NCBI GenBank assembly: GCA_945870175.1
Contig: CAMBRJ010000003.1
Coordinates: 1 to 34,586 of the forward strand
DNA from: Gemmatimonas phototrophica
GTDB lineage: Bacteria; Gemmatimonadota; Gemmatimonadetes; Gemmatimonadales; Gemmatimonadaceae
Length of the DNA stretch: 34,586 nucleotides
Direction: 5' to 3'
A model generated the notes under the pieces. That model was not told where the DNA came from and made no database searches. It was given only the letters and a program-made list of their open reading frames with translations. Made by a program: the position numbers and the translations under genes. Below, piece after piece: positions 25,811 through 33,791 of the stretch (positions are counted from its first letter, which is position 1; the number at the start of each line of letters is the position of its first letter).

Positions 25811-27568
25811 ATGCGAACCCAAACCCGACTCGCCGCGCTCGCACTGCTCGCGCTCGGCACCGCTTGCGCTCCCGCCGAGCAGGCCGCGGACGCCGTTCCC
25901 GCCACCGCCGGGTTCGCCCCCTTCGTGGACCGCTATCTCGACGGCTTCGCGCGCCGTCATCCCTCGATCGCCGCCGGCAACGGCTTGCACGATCACGACG
26001 ACCAGCTTGACGACTTCTCCGCGGCGGCCATCGCCGCCGAGATCACGACGCTCAAGACGGCAGCGGCCGAGCTCGCGGCGTTCAGCGATTCGTCACTCAC
26101 CCCCGACGAACGCGTGGACAAACGCATTCTCGCCGGCGTGATCGACGGCTGGCTGCTCGAGCAGGAAACGCTGGAGAACTGGAAGCGGAATCCGATGACG
26201 TACGCCAGTGCGTTGTCGGATGGCGTGCACAACCTGATGACGATGGAAAACGAGGCGGCGCCGGTGCGCATGCGTCGGATCATCACCAAGCTCGCCGGTG
26301 TGCCCGCATTGCTTCAGGCGGCGCGCACGAACATCGTCACGCCGCCCCGGATCTTCGCCGAACGCGGACTCGGCATGATGCGCGGCGCATCCACGATGCT
26401 CACCACCGACCTGCCCGTCGCCTTCGTCACGGCGAACGGCACACCGCTCATGGATTCACTATTGAGCGCGGCGACCGTCGCGGCGAAGGCCATCGACGCG
26501 TACACCGCCGATTTCGAGAAGACTGTACTCCCCACCGCCAACGGCGAGTGGAAGGTCGGTGGTGACGCCGTCGCCCGACGCTATCGCGCGGAAGAACTCA
26601 TCGACGTGCCGCTGGCCGACCTGGCCGCGCTGGGTGAGCGCGAACTGCAGCTGGCGCAGGAGCGCTTCCGCGCCGCGGCGCGGCGATTGGCGCCCGGCGC
26701 CGATCCGCAGGCCACGTGGCTCACGATCCGCCGCAATCATCCCAAGCGCGGCGAGGTCGTCGCGGCCGCACAGGCTGTCGTGGATTCGCTCACGCGCTTC
26801 GTCGCGGCCAAGAATCTGGCCGTGGTGCCCAATGGCGAACATGTCGTGGTCAAACCCGCGCAGCCGTTTTCGCTGGGCTTCGCGTCGATGCACGCGTCGC
26901 CCCCGCTCGAAAAGACGCCGTTGCAAAGTTTCTACTACATCACCGACGCCGACTCGCTCGAATCGCTCGCGCAGCAGGACGCATGGCTCGAACGCTTCAA
27001 CTTCGCCTCACTGGCGATCACGTCGGCGCACGAAGCGATGCCCGGTCATTGGCTGCACTCCGTGCACATGCGCGACACGCCGGGCAAGATCCGTCGCATC
27101 TGGATCGGTCTGAATCCGTTTCCGCAGCCGTCTTCTGGACAGGACGGCTGGGCGCACTATTCCGAAGAGCTGGTCGTCGAGCAGGGTTTCATGAACGGCG
27201 ACCCGCGCTATGCACTCGCCCAACTCAGTGACGCGCTCACGCGCATCTGTCGATTGCTGTCGGGCATTCGATTGCACACCGGCGAATGGACGCTCGCCCA
27301 GGCGCAGGCCTGCTTCGAGCAACAGGCCTATGTCGCGGCTCCCGCCGCCAAACGTGAAGCGGAACGCGGCACCTACGACCCCACCTACGGCGGTTACTTC
27401 CTGGGCAAGCGCGGCATGCTCACGCTGCGGCGCGATGTACAGGCGGCACAGGGTGACAAGTTCAACCTCCGCGAGTTCCACGAACGCGTTATGAAGAACG
27501 GCATCGCGCCGATCTGGGCGCACCGGCAGCTGCTGCTGCCGGGTGACACCTCACGGGTAATTCAGTGA
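25811..27568 (+). CDS. DUF885 lipoprotein with HEAMPGH motif
   Basis: A 585-aa protein, first of a seven-gene overlapping cluster. The signal peptide has lipobox GTAC (Cys19), so it is lipid-anchored outside the inner membrane. The DUF885 domain fills the rest: early GLHDHDDQLDDFS, then SAHEAMPGHWLHS with His407, Glu408 and His413 as probable zinc ligands, then GWAHYSEELVVEQGF, and C-terminal YDPTYGGYFLGKRGML. This is the most complete of three DUF885 proteins in the window. The family is considered peptidase-like with no settled substrate. Its stop overlaps the GTG of the oxidoreductase gene (GTGA). The 108-bp upstream gap, shared with the divergent M20 gene, should hold the operon promoter; I see no clear match. 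Confidence 0.9.
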   Translation: MRTQTRLAALALLALGTACAPAEQAADAVPATAGFAPFVDRYLDGFARRHPSIAAGNGLHDHDDQLDDFSAAAIAAEITTLKTAAAELAAFSDSSLTPDERVDKRILAGVIDGWLLEQETLENWKRNPMTYASALSDGVHNLMTMENEAAPVRMRRIITKLAGVPALLQAARTNIVTPPRIFAERGLGMMRGASTMLTTDLPVAFVTANGTPLMDSLLSAATVAAKAIDAYTADFEKTVLPTANGEWKVGGDAVARRYRAEELIDVPLADLAALGERELQLAQERFRAAARRLAPGADPQATWLTIRRNHPKRGEVVAAAQAVVDSLTRFVAAKNLAVVPNGEHVVVKPAQPFSLGFASMHASPPLEKTPLQSFYYITDADSLESLAQQDAWLERFNFASLAITSAHEAMPGHWLHSVHMRDTPGKIRRIWIGLNPFPQPSSGQDGWAHYSEELVVEQGFMNGDPRYALAQLSDALTRICRLLSGIRLHTGEWTLAQAQACFEQQAYVAAPAAKREAERGTYDPTYGGYFLGKRGMLTLRRDVQAAQGDKFNLREFHERVMKNGIAPIWAHRQLLLPGDTSRVIQ

Positions 27569-28716
27569 CCGCCAGCAACGACATCGTTCGTGTAGGCGTG
27601 CTCGGCGCCGGCGCCTGGGCACAGTTCGCGCACTTGCCTGGCTGGAAGCGCGATCCGCGTTGCACTATCGTCGCGATCGCCGATCCCATCGTCGAGCGTG
27701 CCCGCGAGTTCGCGGCGCAGTTCGACATTCCCAATGTGTATGCCACACACGAAGAGCTGATCGCGCGTACCGATATCGATGTGGTCGACGTCTGCACCCC
27801 CAGCGCCACGCACTTTGCATTGAGCTGCGCGGCACTGGAAGCCGGCAAGCATGTGCTGTGCGAGAAGCCCGTGGCGTATGATTTCACCGAAACGCGACGG
27901 GCGGCCGCCCTGGCCGCCAGCAAAGGCCTCAAGACCAAGCTCGGCTTCACCTTCCGCTACTCGCCGGCCATGCGCTACATGAAAGCGCTGATCGACGAGG
28001 GGTATATCGGCACGCCGTTCATCTTCAACGGCTACGAGCAGAACTCGCAGTGGCTCGATCCGCAAACGCCGTTGCGTCAGGTCGATCATGAGGCCGACCA
28101 AACGGAGATTCACGTCTCGTCGCTGGAAGGCTACGGCGCGCCGATCATGGACATCGGCCACCTGTTCATGGGCAGTCGCTTCAAGTCGGTGGTGGGCACG
28201 ATGAAGAACTTCATCCCCGAGCGCATGGTGCGCGCCACCGGCACGATGATGCGCATGAATATCGACGATGGCGACATATTTATCGGCGAGTTCGACAACG
28301 GCGGCATTGGCTCCATTCAAACCAGCTTCGTGACCGTCGGAAACTATCCCGGCATCGAAGCGCGGGTGTATGGCAGCAAGGGCGCCTTGATCTGCCGACT
28401 GGTGGAAGAGAACGGCATCTGCGAAACGCTGAAAGGTGCGACGGCCGACGCCGTGGAGTTCAAGGAGCTCGAGATTCCGCAGCGCTTCTATCCGGCCGGC
28501 GGCAGTGCACGCGAATCGTGGCGTTCGCTGTTTTACGCGAACCTCATCGGCTCGTTCATCTCCGAGATCCGCGGCGAGGTGGAGGGCAACGAAGGCAACT
28601 TTGAAGATGGGGCGCATGTGCAGGAGCTCATCAATGCCGTCGAGCGCTCGTTCCGCGAACGCCGCTGGGTGAACATTCCGCTCGAACAGCCTTCCACCGC
28701 GGGATCGGCATCCTGA
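27565..28716 (+). CDS. Gfo/Idh/MocA family oxidoreductase
   Basis: A 383-aa cytoplasmic NAD(P)-dependent oxidoreductase. The nucleotide-binding fold begins VRVGVLGAGAWAQFAHL (GxGxxA type), followed by VVDVCTPSATHF and CEKPVA, the family's conserved EKP. The C-terminal domain has GFTFRYSP and a MDIGHLF segment holding the conserved Asp and His near the active site. Family members act on sugars, inositols, amino-sugar and related hydroxy compounds; the substrate here is unknown. Starts with a GTG in a GTGA overlap with the preceding DUF885 gene, and its stop overlaps the proposed CTG start of the next DUF885 gene. The interlocked order implies a pathway step on the product of the DUF885 enzymes or of the imported compound. 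Confidence 0.92.
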   Translation: MTASNDIVRVGVLGAGAWAQFAHLPGWKRDPRCTIVAIADPIVERAREFAAQFDIPNVYATHEELIARTDIDVVDVCTPSATHFALSCAALEAGKHVLCEKPVAYDFTETRRAAALAASKGLKTKLGFTFRYSPAMRYMKALIDEGYIGTPFIFNGYEQNSQWLDPQTPLRQVDHEADQTEIHVSSLEGYGAPIMDIGHLFMGSRFKSVVGTMKNFIPERMVRATGTMMRMNIDDGDIFIGEFDNGGIGSIQTSFVTVGNYPGIEARVYGSKGALICRLVEENGICETLKGATADAVEFKELEIPQRFYPAGGSARESWRSLFYANLIGSFISEIRGEVEGNEGNFEDGAHVQELINAVERSFRERRWVNIPLEQPSTAGSAS

Positions 28717-30395
28717 GCCACGATACGACGGCTACACTCGACCGCTTTCTTTCGCACTACTTCGCGCGACACCCCGTAAACGCCACGTTCACGGGACTGC
28801 ACACGCATGACCATCATCTCCCCGATTGGTCGCGTGACGCGCGCGACACCGAAGTGGCCGAGCTGGCCGAGCTGCACGACGCGCTGTTCAGCGCGTCGCC
28901 ACACCGCAGCAACGATGTCCTCGCCGCCGATATCGATGCCGTCGACGCCGAGTTGGCGCGCGCCAACATCGACCTCCGCATTCTCGAAACGCAGAGCCGC
29001 TTCTTCCACGACCGGAATCCCGTGCTCTGGACCGGCGAGGCGATTTTCAGCATCGTCTCGTTATTGCTGCGTCCCACGCAGCCCATGCCGTCCTGCACCG
29101 CGGCGATCACGGCACGACTCCGCGCCATCCCGGCGTTCCTTGGTGCGATGCCGGCAGCGCTCACCGAACCGGTCCCCGCGATCTGGATCGATCGCGCTAC
29201 CCGCGAGGCGCGCGCATTCGCCGCGTTCCTGCGGGGGCCATTGCGTCTCTGGTGCGACGAGCACCAGATCGACCGCGTGGAACGTCAGTCGATCACCGAC
29301 GCGGCGGCGGATGCAGCGCGGGCATTCGACGGCGCGGCACACTGGCTCTTCCTGTTGCCACACGACGTGCACTCGGGCTACGCCGTCGGCGTCGAAGCCT
29401 ACGACATCCTGCTGCAGCGCGGGCACTTCTGTGCGCAGTCGTCTGCCGAAGTGCTGCAACGCGTGCTCGGCGACATGCCCGCGGCCAAGGCGCGTTTCCA
29501 CGCGCTCGCGACCGACGTTGCCGGCTCCCCTGAGGCCCTCGGCGCGAAGCTCGCCGACGATCGCCCTGCCGAAGCCGACTATCTCGCCACCTTCACGTCG
29601 CAGTTCGATGCGTGCCGGGATCTTGCGCTGCAGCACGATCAGGTCAGCTGGCCCGACTGGCCGCTGCGCTACGTGCCCATTCCCGTGTGGGCCCGCGACA
29701 TCGCGCCGCAACTCTACTTTCTGTTTTATCGCTCGCCGGCACCGTACGAACCCCGCCCCGAGCACCGGTATCTCGTTACCCCCATCGACGACACCATCGC
29801 CCCCGACGAGCGCGAACGCCGCCTGAAGGTGTGGAATCGCAGCACGATCACGCTCAATCACGTCGTGCATCACGGCGCGCTCGGCCATCATGTGCAGAAC
29901 GGGCACGCCACCCATCGGTCGCACTCACGGATCGGCAAGATCGCTGCCGTAGACTGCGCGAGCCGTATCGGCATGTTCCTTGGCGGCTCGATGGCGGAAG
30001 GGTGGGCCTGCTACGCCACCGAACTCGCCGACGAACTCGGATTTCTCACGCCTCTCGAGCGTGCCGCGGAGCAACAAAGTCGTGTGCGCATGCTGGCGCG
30101 CGCCATCGTCGACATCCGTTTGCACACCGGCGAGTTCACCTTCGCCGAGGCCGTGGCGTACTACGTGCACGAAGTCGGCATGCCGGAGGCGGTCGCCATT
30201 GGTGAAGCCACTAAGAACTCGATGTTTCCCTGCACCGCCGTGATGTACTGGCTGGGCACGCAGGGCATTCTCGATCTGCGGGACACCATGCGCCAGCGAC
30301 CGGACTACTCGCCGCGGCACTTTCATGATGCGCTGTTGAGCCGGGGATCCATCCCTGTGGCGCTCGCGGCGCGACTCCTCACGGCAACGTCATGA
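28713..30395 (+). CDS. Cytoplasmic DUF885 protein with HHGALGHH in place of HExxPGHH
   Basis: A 560-aa protein without a signal peptide. The DUF885 N-terminus (FLSHYFARHPVNATFTGLHTHDHHLPDWS region) lies before any ATG, GTG or TTG in the frame, so the start is probably CTG at 28713, which forms a CTGA overlap with the oxidoreductase stop; no such codon lies in frame up to the stop at 28602. GTG at 28854 would remove 47 conserved-looking residues. The later EGWACYATELADELG block and YSPRHFHDALL tail are typical. At the zinc motif the sequence is HHGALGHH (386-393), so the catalytic Glu of HExxPGHH is His. It could be a subfamily with altered chemistry or an inactive protein. Its stop overlaps the next gene (ATGA). 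Confidence 0.8.
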   Translation: MSHDTTATLDRFLSHYFARHPVNATFTGLHTHDHHLPDWSRDARDTEVAELAELHDALFSASPHRSNDVLAADIDAVDAELARANIDLRILETQSRFFHDRNPVLWTGEAIFSIVSLLLRPTQPMPSCTAAITARLRAIPAFLGAMPAALTEPVPAIWIDRATREARAFAAFLRGPLRLWCDEHQIDRVERQSITDAAADAARAFDGAAHWLFLLPHDVHSGYAVGVEAYDILLQRGHFCAQSSAEVLQRVLGDMPAAKARFHALATDVAGSPEALGAKLADDRPAEADYLATFTSQFDACRDLALQHDQVSWPDWPLRYVPIPVWARDIAPQLYFLFYRSPAPYEPRPEHRYLVTPIDDTIAPDERERRLKVWNRSTITLNHVVHHGALGHHVQNGHATHRSHSRIGKIAAVDCASRIGMFLGGSMAEGWACYATELADELGFLTPLERAAEQQSRVRMLARAIVDIRLHTGEFTFAEAVAYYVHEVGMPEAVAIGEATKNSMFPCTAVMYWLGTQGILDLRDTMRQRPDYSPRHFHDALLSRGSIPVALAARLLTATS

Positions 30396-32032
30396 TGCGT
30401 TGGTCAGTTCGCCTATCCCGCCGCTCGGCGCGTTCCTCGGCGCTTGGCGTCGCCGCCGCGCTCGGTGCGACACTCGTGGCCTGCGGCGGGGAGACGTCCC
30501 GCACCGGCCCGTCGAATGAGCTGCTCATCGTGGGCTACGACCGTGAGCCCGATACGATGAACCGCTACGCCACGCACATTCTCGAAGACATCGAGGCGGG
30601 CGTGGTAGAGGGCCTCGTCACCAATGACGAGGCGATGAAGATCATCCCCGTGCTGGCCGCCGAGATTCCGACCACGGAAAATGGCGGCGTGGTCGTGCGC
30701 GCCGACGGCGGCATGGACGTGACGTGGAAGCTCCGCCCCGGTGTGAAGTGGCACGACGGCGTGCCGCATACGTCGGCCGATGTGAAGTTCACGGTGGATG
30801 CCATCAACAAGGGTGACTGGAAGCCCGAAAGCGTTGATGGCTTTGACCGCATCGCCTCAGTGGATACGCCCGACGCGCTCACGGCCGTCGTGCACTATAA
30901 GGAGGTGTACGCGCCGTACCAGCTCCAGTTCGTGCGCGGGGCACTCCCGAAGCACGTGCTCGAGGGGCGCGATCTCAATACCGCCAACGATTACAATCGC
31001 GCGCCACTCGGCACCGGTCCGTACAAGGTGAAGGAGTGGAAGACGGGCGAGTACATCCTGCTCGAGCGCGCCGAAGGCTACTGGCGTGGCCCGGAGTATC
31101 CGAAGATCAAGCAGCTGCTATTCCGCTTCCTCACGAACACCACCACCCGCATCAACCTCCTCAAGTCGGGCGAAGTGCACATGGTGGCCCTGGTGGCGTG
31201 GGACAAGGTGCGCGAGCTGGAGGCTATCGCCGGCCTGCGGATGAACCGCGTGGTCGGCAACGGCTACGAACATGTCACGCTCAACCAGAAGCATTTTACG
31301 CCGTTCGCCGATGTGAAGGTGCGGCAGGCGCTGGCCCATGCGGTCAATCGCGATCTGCTCGTGCGCACGATTCTCGACGGCCAGGTGGAAGTGGTGAACG
31401 GTCCGATCCAGCCGCTCTCCGCGGCCTACGAGCCGCAGGTGCCGACCTACGAATTCGATCCGGAGCGCGCACGCGCGCTGCTCACCGAAGCGGGCTGGGT
31501 GCTCGGCGCCGATAGCATCCGGATGAAGAACGGCAAGCGGCTCGCGTTTACGCTCATCACGCAGTCGGGCTTCGCGATTCGCGAAAACGTGTCGCAGGCA
31601 TTGCAGCAGGCGTTTCGCGACGTCGGCGCCGAGATGACGGTGAAGCTGCTGGATGGTACGACCATTAGCAGTGTGTGGTTTACGGGCGATTTCGACGCCA
31701 TGCTGCATTGGTGGCAGATGGGCGCCGACCCGGAGCTCACGCTGTTCTTTGCCGGCGATCGTATGCCACCGGCTGGGCGCAACATCAACTACGTGAACGA
31801 CGCCGAGTTGTCGGCGCTGCTGTATCGCTCCGATCGCACCGCCGATGTGGCACAGCGCAACGCACTGCTGCGTGACGCGCAGCGTCGGATCGCCGCGCTC
31901 GCCCCGGAGATCGTGCTGTACAACACCGCCAAGGTCGACGCCGTGCCGCGGTCCCTGATAGGCTTCACCGGTAATCCGACCAACGCCGGCCCGTTCTGGA
32001 ACGTGTACCAGTGGGAGATCGGCAGGCCGTGA
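30392..32032 (+). CDS. ABC transporter substrate-binding lipoprotein (family 5, peptide/nickel type)
   Basis: A 546-aa lipoprotein (lipobox LVACGG). The family 5 solute-binding pattern is clear: EPDTMNRYATHILEDIEAGVVEGL, then KLRPGVKWHDGVPHTSADV, GTGPYKVKEWKTGEYILLER, and later VRQALAHAVNRDLLV. Such proteins deliver peptides, and in some cases glycans, opines or nickel, to Dpp/Opp-type permeases. The ATG at 30392 overlaps the preceding stop (ATGA). It is directly followed by two permease genes, so it is the ligand receptor of this importer. The ligand cannot be read from the sequence. Confidence 0.93.
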   Translation: MMRWSVRLSRRSARSSALGVAAALGATLVACGGETSRTGPSNELLIVGYDREPDTMNRYATHILEDIEAGVVEGLVTNDEAMKIIPVLAAEIPTTENGGVVVRADGGMDVTWKLRPGVKWHDGVPHTSADVKFTVDAINKGDWKPESVDGFDRIASVDTPDALTAVVHYKEVYAPYQLQFVRGALPKHVLEGRDLNTANDYNRAPLGTGPYKVKEWKTGEYILLERAEGYWRGPEYPKIKQLLFRFLTNTTTRINLLKSGEVHMVALVAWDKVRELEAIAGLRMNRVVGNGYEHVTLNQKHFTPFADVKVRQALAHAVNRDLLVRTILDGQVEVVNGPIQPLSAAYEPQVPTYEFDPERARALLTEAGWVLGADSIRMKNGKRLAFTLITQSGFAIRENVSQALQQAFRDVGAEMTVKLLDGTTISSVWFTGDFDAMLHWWQMGADPELTLFFAGDRMPPAGRNINYVNDAELSALLYRSDRTADVAQRNALLRDAQRRIAALAPEIVLYNTAKVDAVPRSLIGFTGNPTNAGPFWNVYQWEIGRP

Positions 32033-32991
32033 TCGCGGGCACGATGCGTGGCATGATCATGCGGCGGGTGCTGCAGAGTGCACCGCTGCTGGTCCTCATC
32101 TCGGTACTGGTGTTCGCCCTCCTGCAGGCGGTGCCGGGCGGTCCGCTGGCGGCGTACCTCGAGAATCCGAATGTGCGCCCACAAGACATCGAGCGACTGC
32201 GGGCCGCCATGGGACTCGATCGTCCGCTCGCGGCGCAGTATGTGTCGTGGCTGTCGGCGTTCGTGCGCGGCGACTGGGGCTACAGTTTTGCCGACGGTCG
32301 TCCCGTGCTCGACCGTGTACTCGAGCGCGTGCCCGCTACGCTCGAACTGGTCGGCGCGAGCACCGTGCTGGCGCTTTGCGTGGCGCTGCCCGTAGGCGTC
32401 CTGGCGTCGGTGCATCGCCTGTTCGATCGTGTCACATCGTTGGTCGCGGTGGCGGGCATTTCGCTGCCGGTGTTTTGGTTTGGCTTGCTGCTGCAGCTGG
32501 TGTTCGCGATCACGTTGGGGTGGCTGCCGTCGTCAGGGCGCGCGTCGTTCGGTGCCAATTCGTTCGCGGATCGGATCGCGCACCTCGTGCTGCCGGTGGT
32601 CGTGCTGGCCGCCGTGCAAGCTGCCGCGTGGTCGCGCTATTTACGCCGAGCCATGCGCGAAACGATTGGCCGACCGTTTATGAATGCGGCGCGTGTGCGC
32701 GGCGTCTCCGAGCGCGGCGTACTGTGGCATCACGCGCTACCCAATGCGCTTGGTCCGTTCATTACCGTGGTACTGCTCGATGCCGCCATGATGGCGTCGG
32801 GTGCGGTCGTCACCGAAAGTGTGTTCGCCTGGCCTGGCGTGGGTAGCCTGTTCACCGAGTCGCTCGTGAAGCGCGACTATCCCGTGCTCATGGCCTTTCT
32901 CATGTGCGGCGCCATGGCCGTGATGGTGCTCAATCTGCTGGCCGATATCGCCGTGCGGTGCATCGACCCGCGCACGCGGGGCGCCGCATGA
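32029..32991 (+). CDS. ABC transporter permease, DppB/OppB type
   Basis: A 320-aa inner-membrane permease, first of the importer's pair. It begins with the usual MRRVLQSAPLLVLISVLVF segment and PGGP, then LERVPATLEL, and carries the coupling-helix region AARVRGVSERGVLWHHALPNALGP that contacts the ATPase. The end is typical (SVFAWPGVGSLF, DYPVLMAFL). I chose GTG at 32029 because it forms a GTGA overlap with the receptor gene as elsewhere in this cluster; ATGs at 32044, 32053 and 32059 are alternatives that only shorten the leader. Confidence 0.92.
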   Translation: MIAGTMRGMIMRRVLQSAPLLVLISVLVFALLQAVPGGPLAAYLENPNVRPQDIERLRAAMGLDRPLAAQYVSWLSAFVRGDWGYSFADGRPVLDRVLERVPATLELVGASTVLALCVALPVGVLASVHRLFDRVTSLVAVAGISLPVFWFGLLLQLVFAITLGWLPSSGRASFGANSFADRIAHLVLPVVVLAAVQAAAWSRYLRRAMRETIGRPFMNAARVRGVSERGVLWHHALPNALGPFITVVLLDAAMMASGAVVTESVFAWPGVGSLFTESLVKRDYPVLMAFLMCGAMAVMVLNLLADIAVRCIDPRTRGAA

Positions 32992-33791
32992 AGGCTGGAC
33001 CGCGCGGTGGTCTGCTCTTTCTCGCCACGCTCGTGGTGGCGTCGCTGCTGGCCCCGTATCTCGCGCCCTTCGCCGCCGATGCACTCGATTTGGCCAACCG
33101 TCGTGCGGCGCCATCGGTGGTGCACTGGTTCGGCACCGATGAACTCGGGCGCGACGTCCTGACGCGTGTGCTGGTGGGAGCCCGCGTTTCGCTCGCCATC
33201 GGCGTGCTGTCGGCACTCATGAGCGCGGCCATCGGCGTCGCCGTCGGCGCGGTGGCCGGGTACGCCGGACGCTGGGTCGACGACGCGCTCATGCGCGCCA
33301 CCGACGCGATGCTCGCCATTCCGCGCCTCCCGCTGCTGATGCTCGGCGCCGCCGTCTTGCAGCCGGGCGTGCCCATGCTGATCCTGCTGGTCGCCGCCGC
33401 CGGATGGATGGAAACGGCGCGCGTCGTGCGGGCCGAAGTGCAATCGTTGTCGTCGCTCGATTTCGTGCAGGCCGCGCGGGCCATCGGCGCCAATCCGCTC
33501 GGCGTCATCGTGCGCCATATCGTTCCCGGTATCATTCCCGCCGCCACGGTCGCTACCACGCTCGCCATTGGTCGCGGCATCCTGCTGGAAAGCACGATGA
33601 GCTTTTTCGGCGTCGGCGTGCAGCCACCCACCGCCAGCTGGGGCAACATGCTCTATCAGGCGCAGACCGCGATGACAAGCGAGCCGTGGCTCGCGATCTT
33701 CCCCGGCCTCTTCATCTTTGCCACGGTGCTCGCCTGCAACGCCGTCGGTGATGCCATTGGTTCGTCTCCTTCTCAACACCAGGCCGCCTGA
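32988..33791 (+). CDS. ABC transporter permease, DppC/OppC type
   Basis: A 267-aa inner-membrane permease, second of the pair. The family's HWFGTDELGRDVLTRVLVGAR block is present, as is the coupling-helix region QAARAIGANPLGVIVRHIVPG and SFFGVGVQPPTASWGNML. The C-terminus reads VGDAIGSSPSQHQAA, where most relatives continue GDGLRDALDP, so the end is unusual but close to normal length. ATG at 32988 overlaps the preceding stop (ATGA). The usual DppD/DppF ATPase genes do not follow; the next gene is a dehydrogenase. ATPases may lie beyond the window or be shared with another importer. Confidence 0.92.
   Translation: MKAGPRGGLLFLATLVVASLLAPYLAPFAADALDLANRRAAPSVVHWFGTDELGRDVLTRVLVGARVSLAIGVLSALMSAAIGVAVGAVAGYAGRWVDDALMRATDAMLAIPRLPLLMLGAAVLQPGVPMLILLVAAAGWMETARVVRAEVQSLSSLDFVQAARAIGANPLGVIVRHIVPGIIPAATVATTLAIGRGILLESTMSFFGVGVQPPTASWGNMLYQAQTAMTSEPWLAIFPGLFIFATVLACNAVGDAIGSSPSQHQAA

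Noticed and set aside
28854-30395. GTG at 28854 as the start of the second DUF885 gene
   Set aside because: It would remove 47 residues that match the family N-terminus and leave a gap in an otherwise overlapping cluster.
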